Assembly (NCBI RefSeq): GCF_900636545.1
Contig: NZ_LR134290.1
Span: forward strand, 2,356,001-2,420,000
Reading direction: 5' to 3'
DNA length: 64,000 bases
Source: Pseudomonas mendocina
GTDB lineage: Bacteria; Pseudomonadota; Gammaproteobacteria; Pseudomonadales; Pseudomonadaceae
Below the pieces are notes generated by a model. It saw only the letters and a program-made list of their open reading frames with translations, ran no database searches and was not told where the DNA came from. Each line of letters opens with the position of its first letter. Within the stretch, counting starts at the first letter, position 1. The translations under genes were made by a program, and so were the position numbers. Positions 1 through 10,567 of the stretch are shown here, piece after piece.

Positions 1-495
1 GGCACCACCACCATCCTGCACGAGGGGCGGGTGGTGCAGAGCGGCAAGACTGCCGAGGTCTACCACCGTCCGCAGCAGGTGCTGGCTGCCGAGCTGTTCT
101 CGGAGCCGGCGATCAACCTGATGCCGGGGCGTATCAGCGGCTCCGAGGTGAGCTTCGCCGACTGCGTGCACTTTCCGCTCAATCCCGATCTGCGCGGCAT
201 CGCCGAGGGCGAGTACCGCTTCGGTGTGCGCCCCAGCCATATCGGCCTGGTGCCGTCCAACGACGATGACCTGGAGCTGGCGGTAACGGTTGAGCTGGCT
301 GAGATCAGCGGCTCGGAAACCTTCCTGCATGTGCGCAACGAGCAATTCGTACTGGTACTGCACCTGCCGGGCGTGCACGAGTATGCGGTCGATACGCCGA
401 TCCTGATCTACATCCCGACCCACAAGCTGTTCGTCTTCGCTGCCGATGGGCAGTTGGTGCAGGCGCCCAGTCGTCGTCAGGGGAGGGCCGCCTGA
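1..495 (+). CDS. glpS: Glycerol ABC transporter ATP-binding subunit GlpS-like (5' truncated)
   Basis: Only the last 164 codons are present; the frame is open from base 1, so the Walker A, signature and Walker B motifs lie off the window. What remains is the tail of the nucleotide-binding domain (beta strand after the H-loop, ILHEGRVVQSG) followed by the MalK/UgpC-type C-terminal regulatory OB domain, with a 'FGVRPSHIGLV' stretch typical of that domain. The TGA stop shares one base with the ATG of the next ATPase gene, so the two are translationally coupled. The gene set (two ATPases, two permeases, a small DUF2160 protein, a large binding protein) matches the glpSTPQUV glycerol importer known from Rhizobium. 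Substrate is inferred from that organisation. Confidence 0.82.
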   Translation, partial: GTTTILHEGRVVQSGKTAEVYHRPQQVLAAELFSEPAINLMPGRISGSEVSFADCVHFPLNPDLRGIAEGEYRFGVRPSHIGLVPSNDDDLELAVTVELAEISGSETFLHVRNEQFVLVLHLPGVHEYAVDTPILIYIPTHKLFVFAADGQLVQAPSRRQGRAA

Positions 496-1588
496 TGGCC
501 GAGATTCGCTTGCACAACCTTGCGCACAGTTACAGCGGCACGCCGAAATCGCCGGAAGATTACGCAATCCGCGAGATGAACCATATCTGGCAGCAGGGTG
601 GTGCCTATGCGCTGCTGGGGCCGTCGGGCTGCGGCAAGTCGACGTTGCTCAACATCATCTCCGGTCTCCTCAGCCCATCGCAGGGTGAGGTGCAGTTCGA
701 CGGCAAGGCGGTCAACACGCTGTCGCCGCAGCAGCGCAACATCGCCCAGGTTTTCCAGTTTCCAGTGGTCTACGACACCATGACGGTGTTCGACAACCTG
801 GCCTTCCCATTGCGCAACCAGGGCATGGATGAGGCGCGGGTGATGAGCAAGGTGCATGAGATTGCCGAGGTGCTGGAGTTGCACCCGCTGCTGCACAAGA
901 AGGCGCGCAACCTCACCGCCGACGAGAAGCAGAAGGTCTCCATGGGCCGTGGCCTGGTGCGTGACGACGTCTCGGCGATTCTCTTCGACGAGCCGCTGAC
1001 GGTGATCGACCCACACCTGAAGTGGAAGCTACGGCGCAAGCTCAAGCAGATCCACGAGCAGTTCAACATCACCATGGTCTACGTCACCCACGATCAGTTG
1101 GAGGCTTCCACCTTCGCCGACAAGATCGCGGTGATGTACGGCGGGCAGATCGTCCAGTTCGGTACGCCACGCGAGTTGTTCGAGCGCCCCGGCCATACCT
1201 TCGTCGGCTATTTCATTGGCAGCCCAGGGATGAATCTGATCGACGTGCAGCGCTGCGAGGGCGGTGTGCGCTTCGCCGGTACCGTGCTGCCGCTTTCCGA
1301 CGCGCTCAACCAGCGCCTGGTCGAACTGGATGGCAAGCGTCTGCAGGTCGGTATCCGTCCCGAGTTCGTACACGTCTGGGACGGTGCATACGAAGACGCG
1401 CTGTGTGGCCGCGTGTTGCACGTCGAGGATCTCGGCACTTACAAGATCCTCACCTTCGACCTTGACGGCCAGGTGCTCAAGGTGCGCTTGCAGGAGGATC
1501 AGCCCGTGCCGCGCGAGCAGGTGTACCTGAGTTTTCCGGCGCAGTGGCTGATGCTCTATGCCGACGACTATCTGGTGGAGGTGGCGCC

Positions 1589-1592
<4 letters not shown>
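495..1592 (+). CDS. glpT: Glycerol ABC transporter ATP-binding subunit GlpT-like
   Basis: Encodes 365 residues of a MalK/UgpC-like ATPase that would power sugar-alcohol import at the inner membrane. Walker A GPSGCGKST is at residues 42-50 and Walker B ILFDEP precedes a D-loop reading TVID rather than the usual SNLD. The ABC signature is degenerate: the LSGGQ position reads LTADE. A C-terminal OB-type regulatory domain follows (GIRPEFVHVW). Overlaps glpS by one base at the start and glpP by four bases (ATGA) at the end, so it sits in a tight operon. The altered signature suggests that one ATP site of a GlpS-GlpT heterodimer is non-canonical, as in other asymmetric ABC ATPases; this is inference. 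Confidence 0.88.
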
Positions 1593-2452
<860 letters not shown>

Positions 2453-2460
2453 GGTCGACC

Positions 2461-3261
<801 letters not shown>

Positions 3262-3273
3262 GGGAGGTTCATC

Positions 3274-3546
3274 ATGAGCTGGATGGCCTGGACTCTGCCG
3301 ACCGCGCTGTTCTTCGGCTGCATCGCCGTGCTGCTGGCCGGTATGACGCTGGTCGAGTTGCGCTGGCCCTGTGTCGAGCGCAAGGGTTTTCTGCCGATCA
3401 CCACCACCCGGGGTGATCGGCTGTTTATCGGTCTGCTCGGCAGCGCCTACCTGCATCTGCTGGTAATCGGCGTGACCGACTGGAGCGTGTGGATAGCGTC
3501 GCTGCTATCACTGTTGTGGTTGTGCGCAGTCATGCGCTGGGGCTAA
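3274..3546 (+). CDS. glpU: Small DUF2160 membrane protein of the glycerol ABC transporter (GlpU-like)
   Basis: Encodes 90 residues with three hydrophobic helices (near residues 4-24, 50-68 and 70-88). Proteins of this family (DUF2160) sit between the permease and binding-protein genes in glycerol ABC transporter operons, including Rhizobium glpSTPQUV, where the small membrane protein was named GlpU. Its biochemical role is not established; an accessory membrane subunit is the obvious guess. It has a good ribosome site (GGGAGGTT) ahead of ATG 3274 and lies 12 bases after glpQ. Confidence 0.8.
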   Translation: MSWMAWTLPTALFFGCIAVLLAGMTLVELRWPCVERKGFLPITTTRGDRLFIGLLGSAYLHLLVIGVTDWSVWIASLLSLLWLCAVMRWG

Positions 3547-3597
3547 GCCGGGCTGCCGCCGGTATGCCTCTCCCCATATCCTGAGATGGAGGTCTCT

Positions 3598-5340
3598 ATG
3601 TTCGACAATAACAACAAGACCCGACATAGCATGGCGTTGGCCGCCTTGCTGGCGTTGTCCGGTTTGAGCGGTGCGGCCTGGGCGGATGCCTATGAAGAGG
3701 CCGCGAAGAAATGGATTGCCGATGAGTTCAACCCCTCGACCCTGACCCCGGAGCAGCAGCTCGAGGAGCTGAAATGGTTCATCAAGGCTGCCGAGCCGTT
3801 TCGTGGCATGAACATCAATGTCGCCTCGGAAACCCTGACCACCCATGAATACGAGTCCAAGGTCCTAGCGAAGGCCTTCAGTGAAATCACTGGCATCAAG
3901 CTCAAGCATGACCTGATGCAGGAAGGCGATGTGGTCGAGAAACTGCAGACGCAGATGCAGTCCGGCAAGAACATCTACGACGGCTGGGTCAACGACTCGG
4001 ACCTAATCGGTACCCACTTCCGCTATGGCAAGGCGGTCTCGATCACCGACATGATGGCTAACGAAGGCAAGGATTTCACTTCGCCGACTCTCGATCTTGA
4101 CGACTTCATCGGCCTGTCCTTCACCACCGGGCCGGACGGCAAGGTTTATCAGTTACCCGATCAGCAGTTCGCCAACCTCTACTGGTTCCGCGCTGACTGG
4201 TTCGAGCGTCCGGAGCTGAAGGCCAAGTTCAAGGAAATCTACGGCTACGAGCTGGGCGTGCCGGTGAACTGGTCAGCCTATGAGGACATTGCTGAATTCT
4301 TCTCGGTACACGTCAAGGAAATCGACGGTAAACGCGTCTATGGCCACATGGACTACGGCAAGAAAGATCCGTCGCTGGGCTGGCGCTTCACCGATGCCTG
4401 GTTCTCCATGGCCGGCGGCGGCGACAAGGGGCTGCCCAACGGCCTGCCGGTGGACGAGTGGGGCATTCGCGTCGACGGCTGCCGGCCGGTAGGTTCCAGT
4501 GTCGCCCGTGGTGGTGATACCAACGGGCCGGCGGCGGTGTTCGCCACGCAGAAATACGTCGATTGGATGCGACAGTACGCGCCGCCGGAAGCGCAGGGCA
4601 TGACCTTCTCCGAATCCGGCCCGGTGCCGGCGCAGGGCGCCATCGCTCAGCAGATCTTCTGGTACACCGCTTTTACCGCCGATATGACCAAGCCGGGCCT
4701 GCCGGTGGTCAACGACGATGGCACGCCGAAATGGCGTATGGCACCGTCGCCCAAGGGCCCGTACTGGGAGGAGGGCATGAAGCTCGGTTATCAGGACACC
4801 GGCTCCTGGACCTTCCTCAACTCGACGCCGGAGAAGCAGCGCCTGGCCGCCTGGCTCTATGCGCAGTTCGTCACCTCCAAGACTGTGTCGTTGAAGAAGA
4901 CCCTGGTCGGGCTGACGCCGATTCGCGAGTCGGACATCAACTCGCAGGCGATGACGGACGTAGCGCCCAAGCTGGGTGGTCTGGTGGAGTTCTACCGCAG
5001 TCCGGCACGTGTGCAATGGACGCCGACCGGCACCAACGTGCCTGACTATCCACGTCTGGCTCAGCTCTGGTGGCAGTTCATCGCCGAGGCCGCCAGCGGT
5101 GACAAGACGCCGCAACAGGCGCTCGATGGCCTGGCCGCAGCGCAAGACACCATGCTTGGTCGTCTGGAACGCTCAGGTGTGCTGGGCGAGTGCGGGCCGA
5201 AGCTGAACGAACCGCGTGATCCGCAATACTGGTTCGATCAGCCGGGTGCACCGAAACCCAAGTTGGCCAACGAGAAACCCAAGGGCGAAACCATCGCCTA
5301 CGATGAGCTGCTCAAATCTTGGGAGCAGGCGCGTAACTGA
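3598..5340 (+). CDS. glpV: Glycerol ABC transporter substrate-binding protein GlpV-like
   Basis: A 580-residue periplasmic binding protein. It opens with a Sec signal peptide (hydrophobic core ALAALLALSGLSG, probable cleavage after AWA) and is much longer than ordinary sugar-binding proteins, as is usual for the glycerol-type family. ATG 3598 was preferred over ATG 3586 because GGAGG at 3588-3592 then sits five bases upstream. Last gene of the operon, followed by a strong hairpin terminator. The substrate is inferred from the whole operon; polyols other than glycerol are possible. Confidence 0.86.
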   Translation: MFDNNNKTRHSMALAALLALSGLSGAAWADAYEEAAKKWIADEFNPSTLTPEQQLEELKWFIKAAEPFRGMNINVASETLTTHEYESKVLAKAFSEITGIKLKHDLMQEGDVVEKLQTQMQSGKNIYDGWVNDSDLIGTHFRYGKAVSITDMMANEGKDFTSPTLDLDDFIGLSFTTGPDGKVYQLPDQQFANLYWFRADWFERPELKAKFKEIYGYELGVPVNWSAYEDIAEFFSVHVKEIDGKRVYGHMDYGKKDPSLGWRFTDAWFSMAGGGDKGLPNGLPVDEWGIRVDGCRPVGSSVARGGDTNGPAAVFATQKYVDWMRQYAPPEAQGMTFSESGPVPAQGAIAQQIFWYTAFTADMTKPGLPVVNDDGTPKWRMAPSPKGPYWEEGMKLGYQDTGSWTFLNSTPEKQRLAAWLYAQFVTSKTVSLKKTLVGLTPIRESDINSQAMTDVAPKLGGLVEFYRSPARVQWTPTGTNVPDYPRLAQLWWQFIAEAASGDKTPQQALDGLAAAQDTMLGRLERSGVLGECGPKLNEPRDPQYWFDQPGAPKPKLANEKPKGETIAYDELLKSWEQARN

Positions 5341-5353
5341 TCCAAGTAGCAGA

Positions 5354-5388
5354 AACGACAACGGCACCCTCGGGTGCCGTTGTTCGTT
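5354..5388. terminator. Bidirectional terminator between glpV and folD
   Basis: ACGGCACC, a CTCG tetraloop and GGTGCCGT form an 8-bp stem that extends outward through CA/TG pairs and near-pairs. T-rich sequence follows on the + side. The convergent genes end 14 bases to the left and 13 bases to the right, so the hairpin can serve both. Confidence 0.8.
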
Positions 5389-5400
5389 GTGCAGCGCTGC

Positions 5401-6255
5401 TTATTTATGCAGATGCTCGGCTGCGTGCAGGGTGTTTTCCAAGAGGCCTGCGCGAGTCATCGGGCCTACGCCACCCGGAACCGGAGTGATCCAGCCGGCG
5501 CGGGGCAGGGCGGCATCAAAGGTCACATCGCCGACCAGCTTGCCATCTTCCTGGCGGTTGATGCCAACATCGATGACGATAGCGCCTGGCTTGATCCACT
5601 CACCCTTGACCAGGCCCGGCTTGCCGGCTGCGACCACGACGATGTCGGCCTGGCCAACATGGTGGGCCAGATCCTTGGTGAAACGGTGGGTAACGGTTAC
5701 CGTGCAGCCTGCCAGCAGCAGCTCCATGGCCATCGGCCGGCCAACGATATTCGAGGCGCCGACTACCACGGCATGCAGGCCGTAGAGGTCAACGCCAGTG
5801 CTTTCCAGCAGCGTCATGATGCCTTTCGGCGTGCATGGGCGTAGCAGCGGCATGCGCTGGGCCAGGCGGCCAATGTTGTAGGGGTGGAAGCCGTCCACGT
5901 CCTTGTCTGGGCGAATACGCTCGAGCAGCAGCGAGGAATCCAGGTGCTCCGGTAGCGGCAGCTGTACCAGAATGCCGTCGATGGTCGGGTCTTCGTTGAG
6001 CTCGTCGATCAACGCGAGCAGGTCGGCCTGGCTGGTTTCGGCTGGCAGGTCATAGGCGCGGGAAACAAAGCCGACTTCTTCGCAATCCTTGCGTTTATGT
6101 GACACATAGACCTGGGAGGCGGGATCGGTACCAACCAGGATTACGGCCAGGCCTGGCGCGCGAAGGCCTTGTTGGCGGCGTTCGGCGACACGTTGGGCAA
6201 TCTGCTGGCGGAGGCGGGCGGCGATCGCCTTGCCGTCGATCAGTTGTGCGGTCAT
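5401..6255 (-). CDS. folD: Bifunctional methylenetetrahydrofolate dehydrogenase/cyclohydrolase FolD
   Basis: A 284-residue cytosolic enzyme that interconverts 5,10-methylene-, 5,10-methenyl- and 10-formyl-tetrahydrofolate with NADP. Tyr50 and Lys54 in the YVSHK motif are the family's catalytic pair, '[12 protein letters not shown]' forms the folate pocket and '[25 protein letters not shown]' spans the dinucleotide fold. Length is normal. It faces glpV across a shared terminator and is transcribed away from the tRNA cluster. Confidence 0.97.
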   Translation of the reverse strand: MTAQLIDGKAIAARLRQQIAQRVAERRQQGLRAPGLAVILVGTDPASQVYVSHKRKDCEEVGFVSRAYDLPAETSQADLLALIDELNEDPTIDGILVQLPLPEHLDSSLLLERIRPDKDVDGFHPYNIGRLAQRMPLLRPCTPKGIMTLLESTGVDLYGLHAVVVGASNIVGRPMAMELLLAGCTVTVTHRFTKDLAHHVGQADIVVVAAGKPGLVKGEWIKPGAIVIDVGINRQEDGKLVGDVTFDAALPRAGWITPVPGGVGPMTRAGLLENTLHAAEHLHK

Positions 6256-6386
6256 TGCGCTGGTTAACCATTAATAAGGATGAAAAAAGGACGCGCATTC
6301 TCGCATGGGTGTTCACTCGGGCAAAGGCGCCTGCCGTCGATTTAGCGTAACTCCTTTAAATCGCTGAATTTTTTTGAAAATTTCTG

Positions 6387-6413
6387 TTGACGAGGTTCGG
6401 AGGCGTCTATAAT
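6387..6413 (+). promoter_or_regulatory. Sigma-70 promoter for the tRNA cluster
   Basis: TTGACG at 6387-6392 and a perfect TATAAT at 6408-6413 are 15 bases apart; the overlapping TGTTGA at 6385-6390 would give 17. An A/T-rich stretch (6367-6384) precedes the -35. The first tRNA begins 111 bases after the -10, leaving a leader to be processed. The rest of the 6256-6524 gap shows no gene. Confidence 0.72.
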
Positions 6414-6524
6414 ATTCGCCCCGCTTCTCAGGAACAGCCACTCGCTGGGTGAGACGGCAAAAGCCAAGTCCTCGTGGCAAGGCTGGAGTCGAAAGCTTCT
6501 AAGTCTGCGCTAGCAGATGGATAA

Positions 6525-6601
6525 GCGCCCGTAGCTCAGCTGGATAGAGCATCCGCCTTCTAAGCGGATGGTCGCAGGTTCGAGTCCTGCCGGGTGCGCC
6601 A
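6525..6601 (+). tRNA. tRNA-Arg (anticodon TCT)
   Basis: A 77-base cloverleaf with acceptor stem GCGCCCG/CGGGTGC, TAGCTCAG D-arm start, anticodon loop CTTCTAA (TCT), TTCGAGT T-loop and an encoded CCA end. It reads AGA/AGG, rare codons in this G+C-rich genome. First of three tRNAs in a row. Confidence 0.97.
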
Positions 6602-6639
6602 TTTGGCGGTCAGGCAATTTGAGTAAGCAATGCAATATG

Positions 6640-6715
6640 GTGGGCGTAGCTCAGTTGGTAGAGCACAGGATTGTGGCTCCTGGTGTCGTGGGTTCGATTC
6701 CCATCGTCCACCCCA
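6640..6715 (+). tRNA. tRNA-His (anticodon GTG)
   Basis: Cloverleaf with acceptor GTGGGCG/CGTCCAC, anticodon loop TTGTGGC (GTG), TTCGATT T-loop and encoded CCA. A G at 6639 is placed to act as the extra G(-1) that histidine tRNAs carry, opposite discriminator C 6712. Confidence 0.97.
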
Positions 6716-6723
6716 TATTCCAA

Positions 6724-6756
6724 AGCGCCAGGCCAAAAGCCTGGCGTTTTTGTTTT
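6724..6756 (+). terminator. Intrinsic terminator between tRNA-His and tRNA-Leu
   Basis: CGCCAGGC, loop CAAAA and GCCTGGCG form a perfect 8-bp stem at 6726-6746, followed at once by TTTTTGTTTT. It should stop or reduce transcription from the upstream tRNA promoter before tRNA-Leu. Confidence 0.85.
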
Positions 6757-6771
6757 AAGCTGCAAAGCCAC

Positions 6772-6856
6772 GCGGACGTGGTGAAATTGGTAGACACACC
6801 AGATTTAGGTTCTGGCGCCGCAAGGTGTGAGAGTTCGAGTCTCTCCGTCCGCACCA
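6772..6856 (+). tRNA. tRNA-Leu (anticodon TAG)
   Basis: An 85-base class II tRNA with a long variable arm, acceptor GCGGACG/CGTCCGC, anticodon loop TTTAGGT (TAG), T-loop TTCGAGT and encoded CCA. It lies only 16 bases after a strong terminator, so it may depend on read-through or on a weak promoter I cannot see. Confidence 0.97.
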
Positions 6857-6893
6857 TCTTACAAATCCTCCCGCATTCACGCCTGCTTCTAGG

Positions 6894-6922
6894 GTGACTT
6901 CTTAATATTGACCCTCTAGAAT
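6894..6922 (+). promoter_or_regulatory. Candidate sigma-70 promoter for tig
   Basis: GTGACT at 6894-6899 and TAGAAT at 6917-6922 are 17 bases apart, and an AGGGT...ACCCT inverted repeat spans the spacer. A 6-bp hairpin with four Ts (6942-6961) follows before the tig ribosome site. Moderate match only. Confidence 0.45.
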
Positions 6923-6983
6923 GCTTGGCCTTGAATTCGGGGCCGGTTCGAGCCGGCTTTTGTCTGTGCAACGAGGAATATCC

Positions 6984-8294
6984 ATGCAAGTTTCTGTTGA
7001 AAGCACTTCTGCTCTTGAGCGCCGCATGACCGTCGGCGTACCCGTCGAGCGCATCGAGACTGAAGTCAACAAGCGTCTGCAACAGACTGCCCGTCGTGCC
7101 AAGGTTCCTGGCTTCCGTCCTGGCAAGGTGCCGATGAGCGTTATCCGTCAGCGTTACGAAGACGCTGCTCGTCAGGAAGCGCTGGGCGACCTGATCCAGG
7201 CGACCTTCTATGAAGCCGTGGTCGAGCAGAAGCTGAACCCGGCAGGTGCTCCGGCTGTCGAGCCGAAGTCCTTCGAGAAGGGCAAGGACCTGGAGTACGT
7301 TGCTACTTTCGAAGTATTCCCCGAGTTCGAGGTTTCCGGTTTCGACTCCATCGCCATCGAGCGCCTGCAGGCTGACGTGGCCGACAGCGATGTCGACAAC
7401 ATGCTGGATATCCTGCGCAAGCAGAACACCCGTTTCGAAGCTGTTGAGCGTGCTGCCGAGAATGGCGACCAGCTGAACATCGATTTCGTCGGCAAGATCG
7501 ACGGCGAAGCCTTCGCAGGCGGCAGCGCCAAGGGCACTCAGCTGGTGCTGGGTTCCGGTCGCATGATCCCGGGCTTCGAAGACGCCCTGGTCGGTGTCAA
7601 GGCCGGTGAAGAGCGCGTGATCAACCCGACCTTCCCCGAGGACTACCAGAACCTCGACCTGGCCGGCAAAACCGCCGAGTTCACCGTCACCGTGAACAGC
7701 GTTTCCGCGCCGCAACTGCCTGAACTGAACGATGAATTCTTCGCCCTGTTCGGTATCAAGGAAGGCGGTCTGGAAGGTTTCCGCGCCGAAGTTCGCAAGA
7801 ACATGGAGCGCGAGCTGCGTCAGGCCATCAAATCCAAGGTCAAGAACCAGGTAATGGACGGCCTGCTGGCTGCCAACCCGGTCGAGGTGCCGAAGGCGCT
7901 GATCGGTAACGAAGTGAACCGTCTGCGCGTGCAGGCCGTTCAGCAGTTCGGTGGCAACATCAAGCCTGACCAGCTGCCGGCCGAGCTGTTCGAAGAGCAG
8001 GCCAAGCGTCGCGTGGTGCTGGGTCTGATCGTCGCCGAGGTGGTCAAGCAGTTCGACCTGAAGCCTGACGAAACCCGCGTGCGCGAGCTGATCGAAGAAA
8101 TGGCTTCGGCTTACCAGGAGCCCGAGCAGGTCGTGGCCTGGTACTACAAGAACGACCAGCAGATGAACGAAGTACGTTCGGTTGTACTGGAAGAGCAAGT
8201 TGTAGATACTGTTCTGCAGAAGGCCAACGTGACCGACAAAGCGGTTTCCTACGAAGACGCAGTCAAGCCGGCGGAAGCTCCTAAAGCCGACTGA
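6984..8294 (+). CDS. tig: Trigger factor (ribosome-associated chaperone)
   Basis: A 436-residue chaperone that binds the ribosome exit tunnel and folds nascent chains, with a peptidyl-prolyl isomerase domain. The N-terminal ribosome-binding signature is seen as '[20 protein letters not shown]'-like sequence near residues 34-54, the FKBP-type core around residues 150-245 ([17 protein letters not shown]), and the helical arms after that. ATG 6984 has GAGGA eight bases upstream; the longer frame to 6921 lacks a ribosome site. First of the classic tig-clpP-clpX-lon block. Confidence 0.97.
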   Translation: MQVSVESTSALERRMTVGVPVERIETEVNKRLQQTARRAKVPGFRPGKVPMSVIRQRYEDAARQEALGDLIQATFYEAVVEQKLNPAGAPAVEPKSFEKGKDLEYVATFEVFPEFEVSGFDSIAIERLQADVADSDVDNMLDILRKQNTRFEAVERAAENGDQLNIDFVGKIDGEAFAGGSAKGTQLVLGSGRMIPGFEDALVGVKAGEERVINPTFPEDYQNLDLAGKTAEFTVTVNSVSAPQLPELNDEFFALFGIKEGGLEGFRAEVRKNMERELRQAIKSKVKNQVMDGLLAANPVEVPKALIGNEVNRLRVQAVQQFGGNIKPDQLPAELFEEQAKRRVVLGLIVAEVVKQFDLKPDETRVRELIEEMASAYQEPEQVVAWYYKNDQQMNEVRSVVLEEQVVDTVLQKANVTDKAVSYEDAVKPAEAPKAD

Positions 8295-8321
8295 TCTGGT
8301 AACCTCGTTCGAGTACACCAC

Positions 8322-8349
8322 CATAAGCCAGCCTCCGTGCTGGCTTATG
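8322..8349 (+). terminator. Hairpin between tig and clpP
   Basis: CATAAGCCAGC and GCTGGCTTATG form an 11-bp perfect stem around loop CTCCGT. No run of Ts follows on the + strand, so it may be an RNA-stabilising or processing hairpin rather than a full terminator. Confidence 0.5.
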
Positions 8350-8388
8350 TGTATTTGAGACATGACTATTAGGGAGTGAGCGCAAGAC

Positions 8389-9030
8389 ATGTCCCGCAAT
8401 CCTTTTATGCAAAACATGCCTGAAATCCAGGCCGCTGGCGGCCTGGTGCCGATGGTCATCGAGCAATCTGCTCGTGGCGAACGTGCCTATGACATCTACT
8501 CGCGTCTGCTCAAGGAGCGCGTGATCTTCATGGTCGGCCAGGTCGAGGACTACATGGCCAACCTGATCTGCGCCCAGCTGTTGTTCCTGGAAGCAGAGAA
8601 CCCGGACAAGGACATCCACCTGTACATCAACTCACCAGGTGGTTCGGTGACCGCTGGCATGGCGATCTACGACACCATGCAGTTCATCAAGGCGGACGTA
8701 TCCACCACCTGCATCGGTCAGGCTTGCAGCATGGGTGCGTTCCTGCTGGCTGGCGGCGCCAAGGGCAAGCGTTTCTGCCTGCCGAACTCGCGCGTGATGA
8801 TTCACCAGCCGCTGGGCGGCTTCCAGGGGCAGGCTTCGGACATCGAGATCCATGCCAAGGAAATCCTCTTCATCCGTGAGCGCCTGAACGAACTGCTGGC
8901 TCATCACACCGGTCAGAGCCTGGAAACCATCGAGCGTGACACCAACCGCGACAATTTCATGAGCGCTTCGCGTGCCGTGGAGTATGGTCTGGTCGATGCG
9001 GTGCACGAAAAACGTCAAATGCCGGTCTAG
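8389..9030 (+). CDS. clpP: ATP-dependent Clp protease proteolytic subunit ClpP
   Basis: A 213-residue serine peptidase that forms the tetradecameric chamber fed by ClpX or ClpA. The catalytic triad is Ser114 (GQACSMGA), His139 (VMIHQPLGG) and Asp188 (DTNRDNF); the oxyanion glycines are at SPGGSV. A short propeptide at the N-terminus is expected to be self-cleaved. It lies between tig and clpX, the standard order. Confidence 0.98.
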   Translation: MSRNPFMQNMPEIQAAGGLVPMVIEQSARGERAYDIYSRLLKERVIFMVGQVEDYMANLICAQLLFLEAENPDKDIHLYINSPGGSVTAGMAIYDTMQFIKADVSTTCIGQACSMGAFLLAGGAKGKRFCLPNSRVMIHQPLGGFQGQASDIEIHAKEILFIRERLNELLAHHTGQSLETIERDTNRDNFMSASRAVEYGLVDAVHEKRQMPV

Positions 9031-9044
9031 ATGAGGCGCCGGCT

Positions 9045-9090
9045 GCGGGCATGCTTCATTGACGCGACTTGCGCCCTTGAAAATGCCCGC
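9045..9090 (+). repeat. Inverted repeat in the clpP-clpX spacer
   Basis: GCGGGCAT (9045-9052) and ATGCCCGC (9083-9090) are perfect inverted copies 30 bases apart. The right arm overlaps the spacer of the heat-shock-like promoter for clpX. Significance unknown. Confidence 0.45.
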
Positions 9091-9104
9091 ATTTGCCTTC
9101 ATCT
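9076..9104 (+). promoter_or_regulatory. Sigma-32-like promoter upstream of clpX
   Basis: CTTGAAA (9076-9082) is a perfect heat-shock -35 element. Fourteen bases later CTTCATCT (9097-9104) matches six of eight positions of CCCCATNT counted as CCCCATCT. The clpX ATG is 33 bases further on. The same spacing is seen at lon and htpX in this window. Confidence 0.6.
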
Positions 9105-9137
9105 TGTGTTTCAAGCCTACCGTATTGGATTGATCGA

Positions 9138-10418
<1,281 letters not shown>

Positions 10419-10437
10419 CGGCTGTCACACGATGCAA

Positions 10438-10468
10438 AGAAGGGGCCCCGCGGGCCCCTTCGCTTTTC
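10438..10468 (+). terminator. Rho-independent terminator after clpX
   Basis: AAGGGGCCC, loop CGC and GGGCCCCTT form a very stable stem followed by CGCTTTT. It separates clpX from lon. Confidence 0.85.
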
Positions 10469-10479
10469 TGGACATTGCG

Positions 10480-10508
10480 CTTGTTTTTTACGGGAGCTAC
10501 CCCCATCT
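10480..10508 (+). promoter_or_regulatory. Sigma-32 (heat-shock) promoter of lon
   Basis: CTTGTTT at 10480-10486 and CCCCATCT at 10501-10508 are separated by 14 bases; the -10 matches the heat-shock consensus CCCCATNT fully. It lies 60 bases ahead of the lon start and just after the clpX terminator, so lon should be independently heat-inducible. Confidence 0.75.
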
Positions 10509-10567
10509 TAAAAGCCAAGGGTAATCCCGCCTGTTTACGGCCTTATGGCCGCCGCTGAGCCGAAATC

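Noticed and set aside
6651..8459. 602-codon minus-strand frame over tRNA-His, tRNA-Leu and tig
   Set aside because: Crosses two tRNA genes and is antisense to tig, so it cannot be a real gene.
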